From the NCBI GenBank assembly GCA_032718475.1, contig JAUCBJ010006254.1, positions 1-64,000 of the forward strand: a stretch of DNA of 64,000 nt. The letters are read 5' to 3'. Each line of letters opens with the position of its first letter. Position 1 is the stretch's first letter. The DNA is from Nemertoderma westbladi (Eukaryota > Xenacoelomorpha > Nemertodermatida > Nemertodermatidae). Shown here piece after piece: positions 20,099-30,404 of this stretch. A program made the position numbers and the translations under genes. Under the pieces are notes generated by a model. It searched no databases. It saw nothing but the letters and a program-made list of their open reading frames with translations, and was not told the DNA's origin.

Positions 20099-22779
20099 AC
20101 CGCATCATCCGTTGCCACTTCTCATGTTCTGGAAGACTGGCTAAGAAGTTTCCTAAGGTGGTTCTGATTGTGTGCTACTCTCCAACTAGTGTTGCCCCTG
20201 TAGAGGAGGTGGAAAATTTCTACCACAATCTACAAGCAGCTACTGATGGAGTGGATCAGCATGCATTCTTAACATTCCTGGGAGACTTTAATGCAAGTCT
20301 GCATCAATCACCGACATCACCCTGGGTCTATAGCAATAGTGTTAACCGAAATTCTGTCCATCTTCAGGATTTTATCTCTGGAAATGGATTGTTTTCGGCT
20401 GGAACCCAGTTCAAGAAGCGAACTGGAAAGCTATGGACTCATAGTGGACCCAGTGGTCACAAGTCCCAGATAGACCATATTCTGTTTCGTAGGAAATACA
20501 GGAGCTCTATACAAGACTGTAATGCATTTACACTTCGACCCTTCTCCAGTGATCACCGCCTTATTGTGGCCAAGGTAAGACTTAGTCTGCGTGCTAGCAG
20601 AACAACGAAATCTGCCTTGCCACGGCATGACTGGTCCTCTCTGTTGCAACAGCCAAGTGTGAGATCCAGCTTCACACTACAGCTGAGCAACAGGTATGAG
20701 GCTCTTGCCTCTGAGGCGGCAGATCACTGTGAGGGCTATACTGCCTTTACAGAAGCAGTTAAGTTAGCAGCTGCAGAAACAGTTCCTGTATACCCTCGAA
20801 ACAGGAAAAGGGCCCCCTGGACTGACAACAAAATTCAGAAGTGCCGAAATGACCTTCATAAGGCGCAGAAAGAGTCCCGACTCAAACAGACTACAGCGGC
20901 CAAGAATGCAGTTAAAGCTGCATCTAGGTCCCTGAACAGGCAGTACTCTGTTAATCTACAGGAGCTAATAAACCAACAGGTTGATGCCATCAATGATGCT
21001 GACGACAGCAGGCAATCATCCCAGGCATGGAAATCGATCAATCTGCTTACTGGGCGGAAAAGCCAACCAACCACCAAGGTTAAGGCTGAATCACCAGCAA
21101 TAGCATGCATGGATCGCCGCAATGGTTGGAAAGCCCACTTTGAAAAGCTCCTCAATAATGACAGGGTATTGCCTGATAACTTTATAGAAGTAAAAGTGTC
21201 TGAGTCTGTACTCCCAGATATTCCCATTGGCGATATCTCCTTTGCAGAAGTGAATGCTGCTGCAAAGAGCATTAAGACCAATCGTGCCAGTGGAGTAGAT
21301 GGTGTTCCCCCTGAGGTCTTTAAAATACCTGAGTGTTTAAAGCTCATCTATCCCTTCATAGTAGACATGTACCGTACAACAAGAGTCCCACAAGAAATGA
21401 AAACAAATAAGTTGGTGCCAGTTCCCAAGAAAGGCAACCTAACACTCTATGGTTCTTTTCGGGGAATCTCATTGATCTCGATTGCTGCAAAACTATACAA
21501 TAGAATTCTATTAAATCGCATCAGGGATCCCATTGAGAGACTGCTACGTGGAAATCAGAATGGGTTCCGTAAAGGTCGTGGGACCATGGAGCCCATTTTG
21601 GCACTTAGAAGGATAATTGAAGAGTTATCAAAAAAGAAAGACAGGCATCTGGCTGTTATCTTTGTTGACTTCTTCAAGGCCTTTGATTCAGTCTCTCGCT
21701 CACGTATGTTCAGCATACTTTCATTATATGGGATTCCTGATGAAATTATTGCAGCAATCAGATCAGTATACGATGGTTCAACAACATTTGTGTCTACTGT
21801 TGACGGTGACACAGAACCATTTGAAGTGTTATGGGGCGTCCTCCAAGGAGACACACTTGCACCATTCTTGTTCATTATTGTGGTTGACTATGTTCTACGC
21901 ATGTCCTTAGATCATCATAATGATGATGGGGTGATGATAACTCCACCTACTGGCTCCAGAAGTCGAGGAAATCCTGCCAAGTACCTAACTGATCTAGACT
22001 TTGCTGATGACTTAGGAGTACTCTCAGAATCATTAGAGGGAGCCCAGCGGCTCCTCAGCTCATTAGAACATGCTGCTTCTAGTGTTGGTCTTTTTATTAA
22101 CTCCAGAAAGACCAAAATTCTGACTGTTAACTTTGAAAGTCCTCAGCAAGTCTCTGATCGGATGAGCATAAGCTCAAAGGATGGTATGCTTGAGCATGTG
22201 GACGACTTCTGTTACCTGGGATCATGGATCCGGAAGTCAGGTGAGGACCTTCGAATACGTAAGGGAAAGGCATGGGCAGCCTTGAATAGGCTTTCCAGGA
22301 TTTGGAAGTCACCTAGAATTAATCGGAAACTTAAGGTCCGATTATTTAGAGCAGCAGTAGTTCCAGTACTCCTCTACGGGAGTCCATGCTGGGCTCTAAC
22401 TGCTGAGGACACCAAATCTCTGGATGGCACATTCACAAGAATGCTACGCCGGGTACATTGTGTCAAGTACAATGCACACATCTCCAACCAGACACTATAT
22501 AACATTGGAGGTGTCTCATTGGTTCCCCCAAGCTTGACACTAGAACAAAATCGGCTCCGCTTTGCAGGACATTGCTTTCGCCGTGAGGACCAGCCAGTGC
22601 ATAATCTTGTACTTTGGCAGCCTCATGGAGTGAATAAGCATGGTGGACAACCCATGACTTTCTTGAGACGCATCTTAAAGGACACTGGCCTTGAAGATGC
22701 GGATGATCTAGCAAATGTCATGGGTGATAGGGAGTTGTGGCGGTGCGATTTTGTCGATAAGCCGGCACAGCATTCTTAA
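20099..22779 (+). pseudogene. LINE endonuclease/reverse transcriptase, 5'-truncated and interrupted
   Basis: The frame is open from the HINE junction to TAA at 22777-22779, with no internal stop. It begins in the APE-like endonuclease domain (YSPTS, then GDFNA, then SDHRLI). A ~200-residue linker follows, then the reverse transcriptase: the KKGN...FRGISLIS block, GFRKGRG, VDFFKAFDSV, GVLQGDTLAPFLF and the catalytic FADD with its Phe at about base 22000. The thumb-like INSRKTK and a C-terminal region (LLYGSPCW, then RLRFAGHCFRR) complete it. The enzyme would nick DNA and prime reverse transcription at the target. Without its N-terminus and with the HINE insertion it cannot be made, yet the frame is intact, so the insertion is young. 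Confidence 0.9.
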
Positions 22780-22829
22780 AAATGCAGCTGCAATGCAGCA
22801 TGCCGATCCTAGTAGTAGTAGTAGTAGTA

Positions 22830-22842
22830 GATGTAACAGAAT
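22830..22842. repeat. Right target-site duplication of the LINE
   Basis: An exact copy of the 13 bases at 18723-18735, directly after the (TAG)n tail. The first G could also belong to the tail, so the duplication is 12 or 13 bp. Confidence 0.85.
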
Positions 22843-22939
22843 ATGGTGGGACAATTTTTTTGGAAATGTGTTGCTTACCCATCAAGACTGAATTCACTTT
22901 AAAAAACGGGGATGCAATTAATTTTCCCTCGTTACAGGT

Positions 22940-23130
22940 CAGTTAGGTTCCACCTTGGTGAAGTGGTTTCATTGAACCATCGTCATTCAGGAGGTCGTGG
23001 GTTCAATCCCCGCATGGACCGGGGCACTTTTCGTTTCGGCACGAATGCTTTGCAGGGACAAGCCAGGGCGCATCTCTACCTTGCATCCTTAAATGGTAGC
23101 TCTAACGGCCGAAGAAAACTTTAGTTTAGG
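22940..23130 (+). mobile_element. tRNA-derived SINE
   Basis: A Pol III A-box-like TGGTGAAGTGG lies at 22956-22966 and a B box GGTTCAATCCC at 23000-23010, at tRNA-like spacing. The body after the tRNA head (CGAATGCTTT, CCTTGCATCCTTAAA, AACGGCCGAAG) is shared with 62868-63056, so this is a dispersed family. The 3' end appears to lie near the AACTTTAGTTTAGG segment; no clear target duplication was found. Confidence 0.7.
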
Positions 23131-23264
23131 CCTTCTTCTTTTGTTTTTTTACAAGTCTTGAAATTAAGTATCTTAAACTAATTGGTAAGTATATGTTAAA
23201 ACAAATATAAATTTTGATAATAATTTAACAAACTAATTGCAACGATCAAACTATTTAGGTACCT

Positions 23265-23365
23265 GGTAATTCCGGCCGGAATTGACCCCATTCTGGCAAT
23301 TCCTGTCGGAACCGCAATCGTGCAAAAATCGCCGCAATTCCGGCCGGAACGGAATTCCGGGACAT
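23265..23365. repeat. GC-rich palindrome cluster
   Basis: The perfect palindrome AATTCCGGCCGGAATT at 23269-23284 is partly repeated near 23336-23357, and the segment ends GGGACATCCCTAAT. The ending resembles termini of some hAT elements, so this may be an element remnant, but no partner end was found. Confidence 0.4.
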
Positions 23366-23693
23366 CCCTAATAGAGACTTCCATCTCTTTGACAGTACTG
23401 CAGAAAGTCTCTGTGGAATAAACAGCTTGAAACACTGCGAAAAATCCCTGTTCGGTCAAAATGGCTCACGTACGTTTATTAATATAATTAGTATAGGGTA
23501 CTTAACGTACTTGTACTCTATGTAATTTTTCTCGCTACTTTAGGGAGAATGAATTAATTTTTCTCGCTATTGTTAGGAAGAATTTATTAATATTTTCTAA
23601 ATAAATAGAGTTGAGCTGTTAAGGCAACTGTAATTAAAGATGTAATATTATGGTTTTGTTCAGAAATGGAAAAAATGAGAAATCGCGTCACCG

Positions 23694-23704
23694 GGGGTTG
23701 AACC
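23694..23704 (-). promoter_or_regulatory. Pol III B-box-like motif
   Basis: The minus strand reads GGTTCAACCCC, which fits the B-box consensus GGTTCRANNCC. Together with the A-box-like TGGCTGAACTGG at 23753-23764 it brackets the hammerhead core. Confidence 0.6.
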
Positions 23705-23750
23705 AGCGCTCTACGTACGTTTCAGCCTATCAGGACTCATCAGTAGCGCT
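23705..23750 (-). ncRNA. Type I hammerhead ribozyme core (probably decayed in stem II)
   Basis: On the minus strand the order is AGCGCT, A, CTGATGA, GTCC, loop TGATA, GGCT, GAAAC, GTACGTA, G, AGCGCT. CTGATGA and GAA are the invariant catalytic core. Stem I is the six pairs AGCGCT/AGCGCT, with a G/A mismatch next to the core. Stem III is the tiny ACG/CGU stem in ACGUACGU, as in many animal type I hammerheads. Cleavage would follow GUA, between 23712 and 23711. Stem II should be GUCC/GGAC; here it reads GGCU, so only two G-C pairs remain and activity is probably weak or lost. Confidence 0.7.
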
Positions 23751-23752
23751 AA

Positions 23753-23764
23753 CCAGTTCAGCCA
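23753..23764 (-). promoter_or_regulatory. Pol III A-box-like motif
   Basis: The minus strand reads TGGCTGAACTGG, one mismatch from the tRNA A-box consensus TRGCNNAGYNGG, and is followed by TTAGC as in tRNA D-arms. The B box lies about 60 bases downstream. Confidence 0.55.
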
Positions 23765-23946
23765 CTTGTCCCTGACATTCACTATCCCACCTCATCCACT
23801 TCTATTGAACAGGCAGTCTTAAGTTGCATATCCTATCTCTAACAGCGGACCTACCGGCCTCAAGTATGTATAGCGGTCGTTCAAGCTTGACGCGCTTTTC
23901 TCATTTTTTCCATTTCTGAACAAAACCATAATATTACATCTTTAAT

Positions 23947-24523
23947 ATTTCTGGTTCTGCAAAACACCTTCCATGTATAAATTTATATCCCATAGATGGA
24001 TACCTAGTTTAGGGCAGGAGAGGGAAATTCAAATTATATATTAGGCCTGTTTATTGTACTTCGATAACTGTTGACTACAATTTTGCTTGCTAATGATCAG
24101 ACCAGAACAAGATCGCCATTTCTCTCATTTTAAGTCGTATTCTTATTATAATTGGTCCCCGCCTTAAATGGAATAAATTAACAACAGTAAAAAAAACACT
24201 AGTATTCGGACGTAGCGACCTAGCTGCCTACCGGTACCGCCACAACATTAGTTGAAGGACTGGAGACTGGATCAGTGAACTACCGTGCGTCGTCATAGCA
24301 GTGAAATAAGTATAACTGTTATATGTAAAACTAATCAGTTATATTTATCTAAGCCAAACTACTGTTTTACTGGTACTTGTACTTGCAGTCTGTACCTGGT
24401 ACACTACAGTGTGATATTTTATCTAAGTATCTATTTCTTTGAGTCTCTGACTGACAATTCCTCTGCATTACATTATATACCGTACATTGCCATAAACTTA
24501 TTGTGGAGGTAAATCAAATATTA
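23947..24523. other. Non-coding region upstream of the ankyrin/SOCS gene
   Basis: No gene or repeat recognised. It should hold the 5' UTR and promoter of the next gene. GAGGTAAAT at about 24506 could also be a splice donor if the gene has an upstream exon. Confidence 0.4.
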
Positions 24524-25561
24524 ATGGAATACGCCACAGACTCCGAGGGTTCGGTTCCAACAGATGATGATTCAATGGAAGGGGATTGTAACTGCAACAT
24601 TTGCGATTATTATGGTAGATCCTCCGAAGACTACGACACTTCCCGCGAGCTCCATTGGGCTGCTGCGGATGGTTATATAGAAAAGTGTCGCGATCTTTTA
24701 TTGGAAGGACGCGATCCGAATAGTAAGGTTGACGTGGGTTTCGGGAAGTTAACACCGCTGCATAACTTTCTTAAACGTATCTTCAATTATAGTGATTCTG
24801 AAGAAATTTACAAAGGGGTGAAGATGTTCCTTGAACTTGGATCTAGTTCTAGTTCACATATTCTTATAACTGCAGTCGAATGCATAAATCTCGACAGTTT
24901 CGAACTGATTTTAAAGAATAGCAGTCTCGGTCATATTAACGGCACTGTCCGCGTACATAAACACACACCACTTTCTTGGGCTGTAGAACTCGGTTGCGCA
25001 AAACACGTTGAAATGATCTTAAAATATGGGGCGGAACCGACTAGTAAGCCTTTCGCGTTCGAAACTATCCTTAGCGGGGAATGTTCCGGAACACTGCCTC
25101 TTCCGGTGATGAAACGGTTGTACCGCCGGAGCATTGCCGAACGCCTAAAAAGCCCCAGTCGTTACCAATACCAAATAGGCGATAAATGGGATGAGCTCGT
25201 ACTTTACATCCAGACAGGTTACACCATCTCTACGCCTCCAATGTTTCTGGATGGGACGGGACCTTACACAGGGATTTTACGAAGTGTAATCCCTTATAAA
25301 TACTTAAAGGAACTCATTTACGACCTATGTCCTTCAAGACATAATTACATATGTGAGAACTTTCGCATTCATGAGGAGGTGATTGGTGAGGATTTGGAGT
25401 TGCAATTTTTAAGTCTGCAGCATATGAGTCGAAGGGTGATCCGGGAATGTTTGTTTCGTAGCGGGAAGGAATTTGAAGAAATCAATAAGGCGTTACTTCC
25501 ACCTGTTCTACCTTTAGTATTGCGGAGATACGTGCTTGGCATGTGGGATGATAACTATTAA
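24524..25561 (+). CDS. Ankyrin-repeat and SOCS-box protein (ASB-like)
   Basis: A single-exon frame of 345 residues from ATG 24524; further upstream only a GTG is available, so an upstream coding exon is possible. ASB proteins are substrate receptors of Cullin-5 E3 ubiquitin ligases. The acidic N-terminus holds a small CNCNIC cluster. At least two ankyrin repeats are visible: ELHWAAADGYIEKCRDLLLE at about residue 42 and TPLSWAVELGCAKHVEMIL at about 148. The C-terminal ~45 residues fit a SOCS box. The Elongin-BC motif is SLQHMSRRVIREC, with Ser where Cys is usual. A Cul5-box-like LPPVLP lies near the end, followed by LRRYVLGMW. The middle part is not recognised, so the subfamily is open. Confidence 0.7.
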   Translation: MEYATDSEGSVPTDDDSMEGDCNCNICDYYGRSSEDYDTSRELHWAAADGYIEKCRDLLLEGRDPNSKVDVGFGKLTPLHNFLKRIFNYSDSEEIYKGVKMFLELGSSSSSHILITAVECINLDSFELILKNSSLGHINGTVRVHKHTPLSWAVELGCAKHVEMILKYGAEPTSKPFAFETILSGECSGTLPLPVMKRLYRRSIAERLKSPSRYQYQIGDKWDELVLYIQTGYTISTPPMFLDGTGPYTGILRSVIPYKYLKELIYDLCPSRHNYICENFRIHEEVIGEDLELQFLSLQHMSRRVIRECLFRSGKEFEEINKALLPPVLPLVLRRYVLGMWDDNY

Positions 25562-26107
25562 TGATTACTAAAAGGTAGAACGAACCTTGGCAACGACAAC
25601 TAAATAGTTTATCCGTCAATCAAGTGGCAATACTTTATTCCAGTTGTTGCGTTGTTCGTCGTAATTTCTCAATATAAACTCCATAGAGACTGAATATTAA
25701 TACTGATCATTAATCGTCATGTATGGGCAGTCATTGTCTTTAAACAAACTTTGTAAACTCTCCATTATAGTATATATTAGGTAAAAAAAAATTTGAAATG
25801 ATAATTGGTGGTATACCAAAATCAGTGATATTGATTTACATTGCCTGTATATCTTTGCAACGTTGTGAAAATTATTTTGTATTTTCGCTTTAAACATTTT
25901 ATTATTAACTGTCATAATACCACCACCCCCCCCCCCCCCCCCCCCCCCAAATCCCCCATCAATTACAATTACACCAGAGGTACATATACTCTTGTAGTGC
26001 TTTTATGCATGGTCAGACTTCCAAATCTAAAACTTACCAGTGGGCACCACGCTACGATTACTGATAACGATGGGGCGGGTAGACCCATCATTGATAATTA
26101 TTTAAAT
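25562..26107. other. Non-coding gap with poly-C tract
   Basis: AT-rich 3' flank of the ankyrin/SOCS gene. It contains a run of 23 C residues at 25926-25948. No gene seen. The satellite starts at its right edge. Confidence 0.5.
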
Positions 26108-27006
26108 TTCCGTAATTTATCTCCCTTTCTACCCGATCAGCTGCGTTTAATTTATCTCCCTTTCTATAATTTATCTCCCTTTCTACCCGATCAGCTGCGT
26201 TTAATTTATCTCCCTTTCTACCCGATCAGCTGCGTTTAATTTATCTCCCTTTCTATAATTTATCTCCCTTTCTACCCGATCAGCTGCGTTTAATTTATCT
26301 CCCTTTCTACTCGATCAGCTGCGTTTAATTTATCTCCCTTTCTATAATTTATCTCCCTTTCTACCCGATCAGCTGCGTTTAATTTATCTCCCTTTCTACC
26401 CGATCAGCTGCGTTTAATTTATCTCCCTTTCTACCCGATCAGCTGCGTTTAATTTATCTCCCTTTCTATCCGATCAGCTGCGTTTAATTTATCTCCCTTT
26501 CTATAATTTATCTCCCTTTCTACCCGATCAGCTGCGTTTAATTTATCTCCCTTTCTATAATTTATCTCCCTTTCTACCCGATCAGCTGCGTTTAATTTAT
26601 CTCCCTTTCTACCCGATCAGCTGCGTTTAATTTATCTCCCTTTCTACCCGATCAGCTGGGTTTAATTTATCTCCCTTTCTACCCGATCGGCTGCGTTTAA
26701 TTTATCTCCCTTTCTATAATTTATCTCCCTTTCTACCCGATCAGCTGCGTTTAATTTATCTCCCTTTCTACCCGATCAGCTGCGTTTAATTTATCTCCCT
26801 TTCTATCCGATCAGCTGCGTTTAATTTATCTCCCTTTCTATAATTTATCTCCCTTTCTATCCGATCAGCTGCGTTTAATTTATCTCCCTTTCTACCCGAT
26901 CAGCTGCGTTTAATTTATCTCCCTTTCTACCCGATCAGCTGCGTTTAATTTATCTCCCTTTCTATAATTTATCTCCCTTTCTATCCGATCAGCTGCGTTT
27001 AATTTA
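26108..27006 (+). repeat. 35-bp satellite, left segment
   Basis: The canonical unit is TTTAATTTATCTCCCTTTCT followed by ACCCGATCAGCTGCG, 35 bp in all. A 19-bp derivative, lacking the 16-bp CCGATCAGCTGCG part, is interspersed. This left segment is rich in variants and is cut by the LTR element at the 5-bp ATTTA at 27002-27006, after which the array resumes at 39433. Confidence 0.95.
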
Positions 27007-28208
27007 TGTAAAAGCTTTTGTGGGATAACTGATACGTTTGCCTTTGCTGGCCAGTTCCCCCCCAGTCGCTAGAATACTCTCAAAGGGATTTATAACTAAA
27101 ATAGTGCAAGCTACCAGCTTATTGGCTGATGTGCTGTACGGAGATATCTGGGCTCAGTTTAATCGGCCAACTAGCTTAGAGAGGTTGCCTTAGCCTTGCT
27201 GTCCGTATCGGCCAATAGAATTTGAGTGGGCGTTGATTTCGACCTATCCCAGAGCCAGAGCTACTGAACTGAATTTCCTATCTCACTGCTCATCCTCTGT
27301 GTTGGACGGGAGCTTCGGGGAATAAGGGTAGTTGGTATACTCGTATAGTCATTCCAGTCATATGATTTTATATGATTCTGTTGTTGTGTTCCCATTTTCG
27401 CCATAACACCGGCTTTTTGGGAAGAACTCTAGTAAAACTGCTTAAATTATCGAAAGTATAAACTGTTACCTACTCACTTACTTAACTAACTCACTTAATT
27501 TAACTGCATTAATCATATTGTTTGTACTGTTATTTTACTGTCAGTTATTAATTGTATCTATTTGTTGATGGAAATATTGCTCTTTGGAGAATACGGATAA
27601 ATCACCCAAAATTCCCAATTTTCTTGATACACTACAGGTTAGAGAGACGGGCTATATATAACAATTGCGATTTATATTAATGTGGTGTGTATTGAATCTA
27701 ATGTTATTTAGCGGACCCTACATGAGTCAATTGCTGCTCTCTTTATGTGTGATCAAATATACTGACGGTCGGCAGAATAGTGTGCATGATTGTGATTGGT
27801 AACAAAGTATTTCCTAAAGAATGCGCTTTATACTTTAATCATAAGCAGTATCGTTGCGTTTAGTATAAGTCCTAGTTCTGTTTAAATAGATAGAGCGCCA
27901 CGTCCTAAAGGAACTGTTAATATTCCCCGAAAGCCAATAATATCTGTCAGGAATTAATTATTAATGATCTGTCGAATAATACAGTAAGTTTACGCTGCAA
28001 CCTTACACTGCAATAATAAAATTTAAGCATCCGAATTCAGCCTCCCGGGTGTAGATCCATCGGGTGAATGATCGCGCATGGGCTGACTTCGGCTAATGTT
28101 TTGCGTATTAGCATAAAATATTGTCGTATGCTAAAGGTGTTTTAATTAACTAAAAGACATATAAATTTTGGCAGGTTAAACTGCTAAAGGTCTTCAAAAG
28201 CGCGAACA
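27007..28208 (+). repeat. 5' LTR
   Basis: 1202 bp, TG...CA ends. By eye it differs from the 3' LTR by one base (GCGGACC versus GCAGACC near 27713) and by a 6-bp duplication (AGAGCC) near 27253. The TATA-like TATATATAA at 27653-27661 and AATAAA at 28015-28020 would define U3, R and U5. Confidence 0.95.
27653..27661 (+). promoter_or_regulatory. TATA-like box in the 5' LTR
   Basis: TATATATAA sits about 360 bases before the LTR AATAAA, a sensible distance for transcription start and polyadenylation in one LTR. The same sequence is present in the 3' LTR. Confidence 0.5.
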
Positions 28209-30404
28209 GTAACAGTTTATAATCTTATTGCAGTAGGCAATAAGGTTGCAAAATACCGTAGTGACTGGTAAAACTGAACCGGTACTTCTGTAGGTCAGTA
28301 GGCCTAACTGTCATCACCGGTACCGGTACTGCTGTACAAGTACATTTAGTATTATTCGATTTTGATTATTGTATACCGGTAGGCTGTTTAAGAGATTAGG
28401 GACTGTACACCCCTTGTTTCTTTTGGAGCTTACTTATTTCTGTCGGTTTTATTTCCTAGTAAGTTAATATTGAGCTGAAGACGTGTAAGTCTGCTCAGAT
28501 TGTGCAAGTAATTGTAGGCTGAACTGCTGTCTGACTGTGTTGAGTTTGGAGAGATTACGGCGTGTGTAGAGTTTGTCTGATAAAGTGCCGTTAGTAAGTT
28601 GGGGCAGCCATATGCGGTAAGGTCAATCCCCTCTTAAAGAATAAGTCGTACTACCGTGTTAGAACGCATACTAACTAACAGTTTCAGAGTCTGCATATAC
28701 TGTAGTTTATTTAGGCTTGATCATAGTCTGCCAGTGTTTTAGTCTGTGTTTGTTTGTGTGGTCTGTTCAGGTACCGTAATAGTTATTACTCAAATATTTT
28801 GTAGGCTGGATTGTTGTCTAGCTATTCTTAGGCCTGAAGGGATTGCTGCGTGTGTAGAGTTGGTCTGATAAAGTGCCGTTAGTAAGTTGGGGCAGCCATA
28901 TGCGGTAAGGTCAATCCCCTCTTAAAGAGTAAGTCGTACTACCGTGTTAGAACGCATACTAACTAACAGTTTCAGAATCTGCACATACTGTAGTTTGTTT
29001 AGGCTTGATAGTAGTCTGCCAGCGTTTAGTTTGTATTTTGTTTGAGTATTCTGTACGGGTAGCGTAATATTTATTATTCAGAGTTTATGCGATTATTCGC
29101 AACATTCATGTCCCCAAGTTTATTCCTACAGTAATTGTGCTTGTTATACATACCGTTATAGTTAAATTAACCCCGGTACTACATCAGGGCTGCTCGGCGT
29201 AGGTAAAGACTGGAGATTTTGTGCTTCGGTCACTCCAGCAGATGCCGTGGTTCTTTTAACTGTTCAAGTATATTTAACTACTGATTATTTGTTATACCGG
29301 TACTTGTACCTAATTTAGGGTTTAGTGTACAGTGCTTTCCGAAGTAATTAGTGTAGGCAGTATATTTGTGTTGTAAAGTGGTTGATAGGCACATTCGTTA
29401 GCTCTATTAGCTTCTGGGTAGGCAGGTAGGAACAATCCGTGATACATAACGTAGTACCTATAGCGATACGGTTATAGGTCGTCAGGCGGTGGTATTTTCC
29501 TATCTGGACAGTACAATATATTTACTACTACTTATTATTTCAAATACCGTAGTACCCTGTCCGTTGTAATAACCAGAATTCTAACCCTTTGTTAGGCTGG
29601 TTTGTAGACTTCCTGTAAAATTACCCTAAAAATTTCGTACGTAATATTTTGTTGTGTTTAATTAGAGAATTAATCTCACCCGTATCGTAAGTAATTTGTA
29701 GTAATTAAGTAACTTAGGTAAATTAGAATTATCAGTTTTAGTGTCAAATAAATAGCACTTCACTGAGAGGCGTTCAGCTTCTGTGTAGTGACTCCCCCAG
29801 AAATAATAACATTTATTTCAAATATTGACAAAAACCCATATAAACGGGTATATAAATATTATAAATCAAATCAAACGATTTATAAATAGTAGGCCTGTCA
29901 TACAACAACTAGGTCTCACTACCAGTTGGACTACTGCTTAAATAACGGTAATAAAGTAAGTTAAAGTAACCAAGTAACCTTAAAATATTCAGAAATTCAA
30001 TTATTCTAAAAAATAATTGACATACCGGTACTTACAATAGGCTTTTTATATTTATTTCTATAAATTTGAGCTGAAATCATACCGGTACTCTGTAATTAAT
30101 TCTAGTCCAGAATTATACTTATATACTATAAGTGTAAGCTGCATACCGGTATTCACGATAGGCCTATTATATATTTATATATATTTGTGCTAAAATTATA
30201 TACCGGTACTCTGTGACAAATCTAGTCTGTAATAATACTTATATATATATTATAAGCATACCGGTATTCTAATATATTGTATATATATCACGTTACACTG
30301 AGTAACGGTGTCGGTAATAAATCGCTAGGCTTGCGGTCATACTGAATTACTAGACTTGCTTTAACTGAAACTATAGTAGTAGACATTCAACTGTATAACT
30401 AAAC
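28209..30404 (+). other. Leader region of the LTR element
   Basis: 2.2 kb without a credible frame. It starts GTAACAGTTTATAATC straight after the LTR, with no obvious TGG primer-binding start. It contains a ~287-bp tandem duplication and many ACCGGTA-type words. Confidence 0.6.
28514..29085 (+). repeat. Tandem duplication in the leader, ~287-bp unit
   Basis: The copies begin at 28514 and 28801 (GTAGGCTG). The central ~130 bases, from TGATAAAGTGCCGTTAGTAA to the CATACTGTAGTTT segment, are nearly identical, while the flanks have diverged. The conserved centre suggests function, perhaps packaging or translation control, or later gene conversion. Confidence 0.85.

Larger units (their letters stand above)
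18736..22829 (+). mobile_element. 5'-truncated non-LTR retrotransposon (LINE), interrupted by a HINE
   Basis: The element runs from just after the left 13-bp duplication to the TAG-repeat tail at about 22810-22829. HINE copy 6 (18828-20098) lies inside it. Removing that copy restores the reading frame exactly at an Asn codon. The 3' UTR is very short, about 30 bases, and the tail is a trinucleotide repeat rather than poly(A), as in several RTE-, CR1- or I-related clades. I cannot assign the clade. The 5' end, including the start of the endonuclease domain, is missing. Confidence 0.9.
23633..23946 (-). mobile_element. 314-bp inverted-repeat element carrying a hammerhead core
   Basis: Terminal inverted repeats of about 54 bp start GATGTAATATTATGG on both ends; they differ by about one mismatch and one indel. 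TTAA-type sequence lies at both edges, either as target duplication or as part of the repeat. The asymmetric centre, read on the minus strand, contains a Pol III A-box-like motif, a hammerhead ribozyme core and a B box. The element has no coding capacity. Confidence 0.85.

Noticed and set aside
21555-22714. Minus-strand frames opposite the LINE
   Set aside because: They are antisense shadows of the reverse transcriptase frame.
28209-28230. Primer-binding site of the LTR element
   Set aside because: GTAACAGTTTATAATC does not begin TGG and I could not match it with confidence to a tRNA 3' end without a search.
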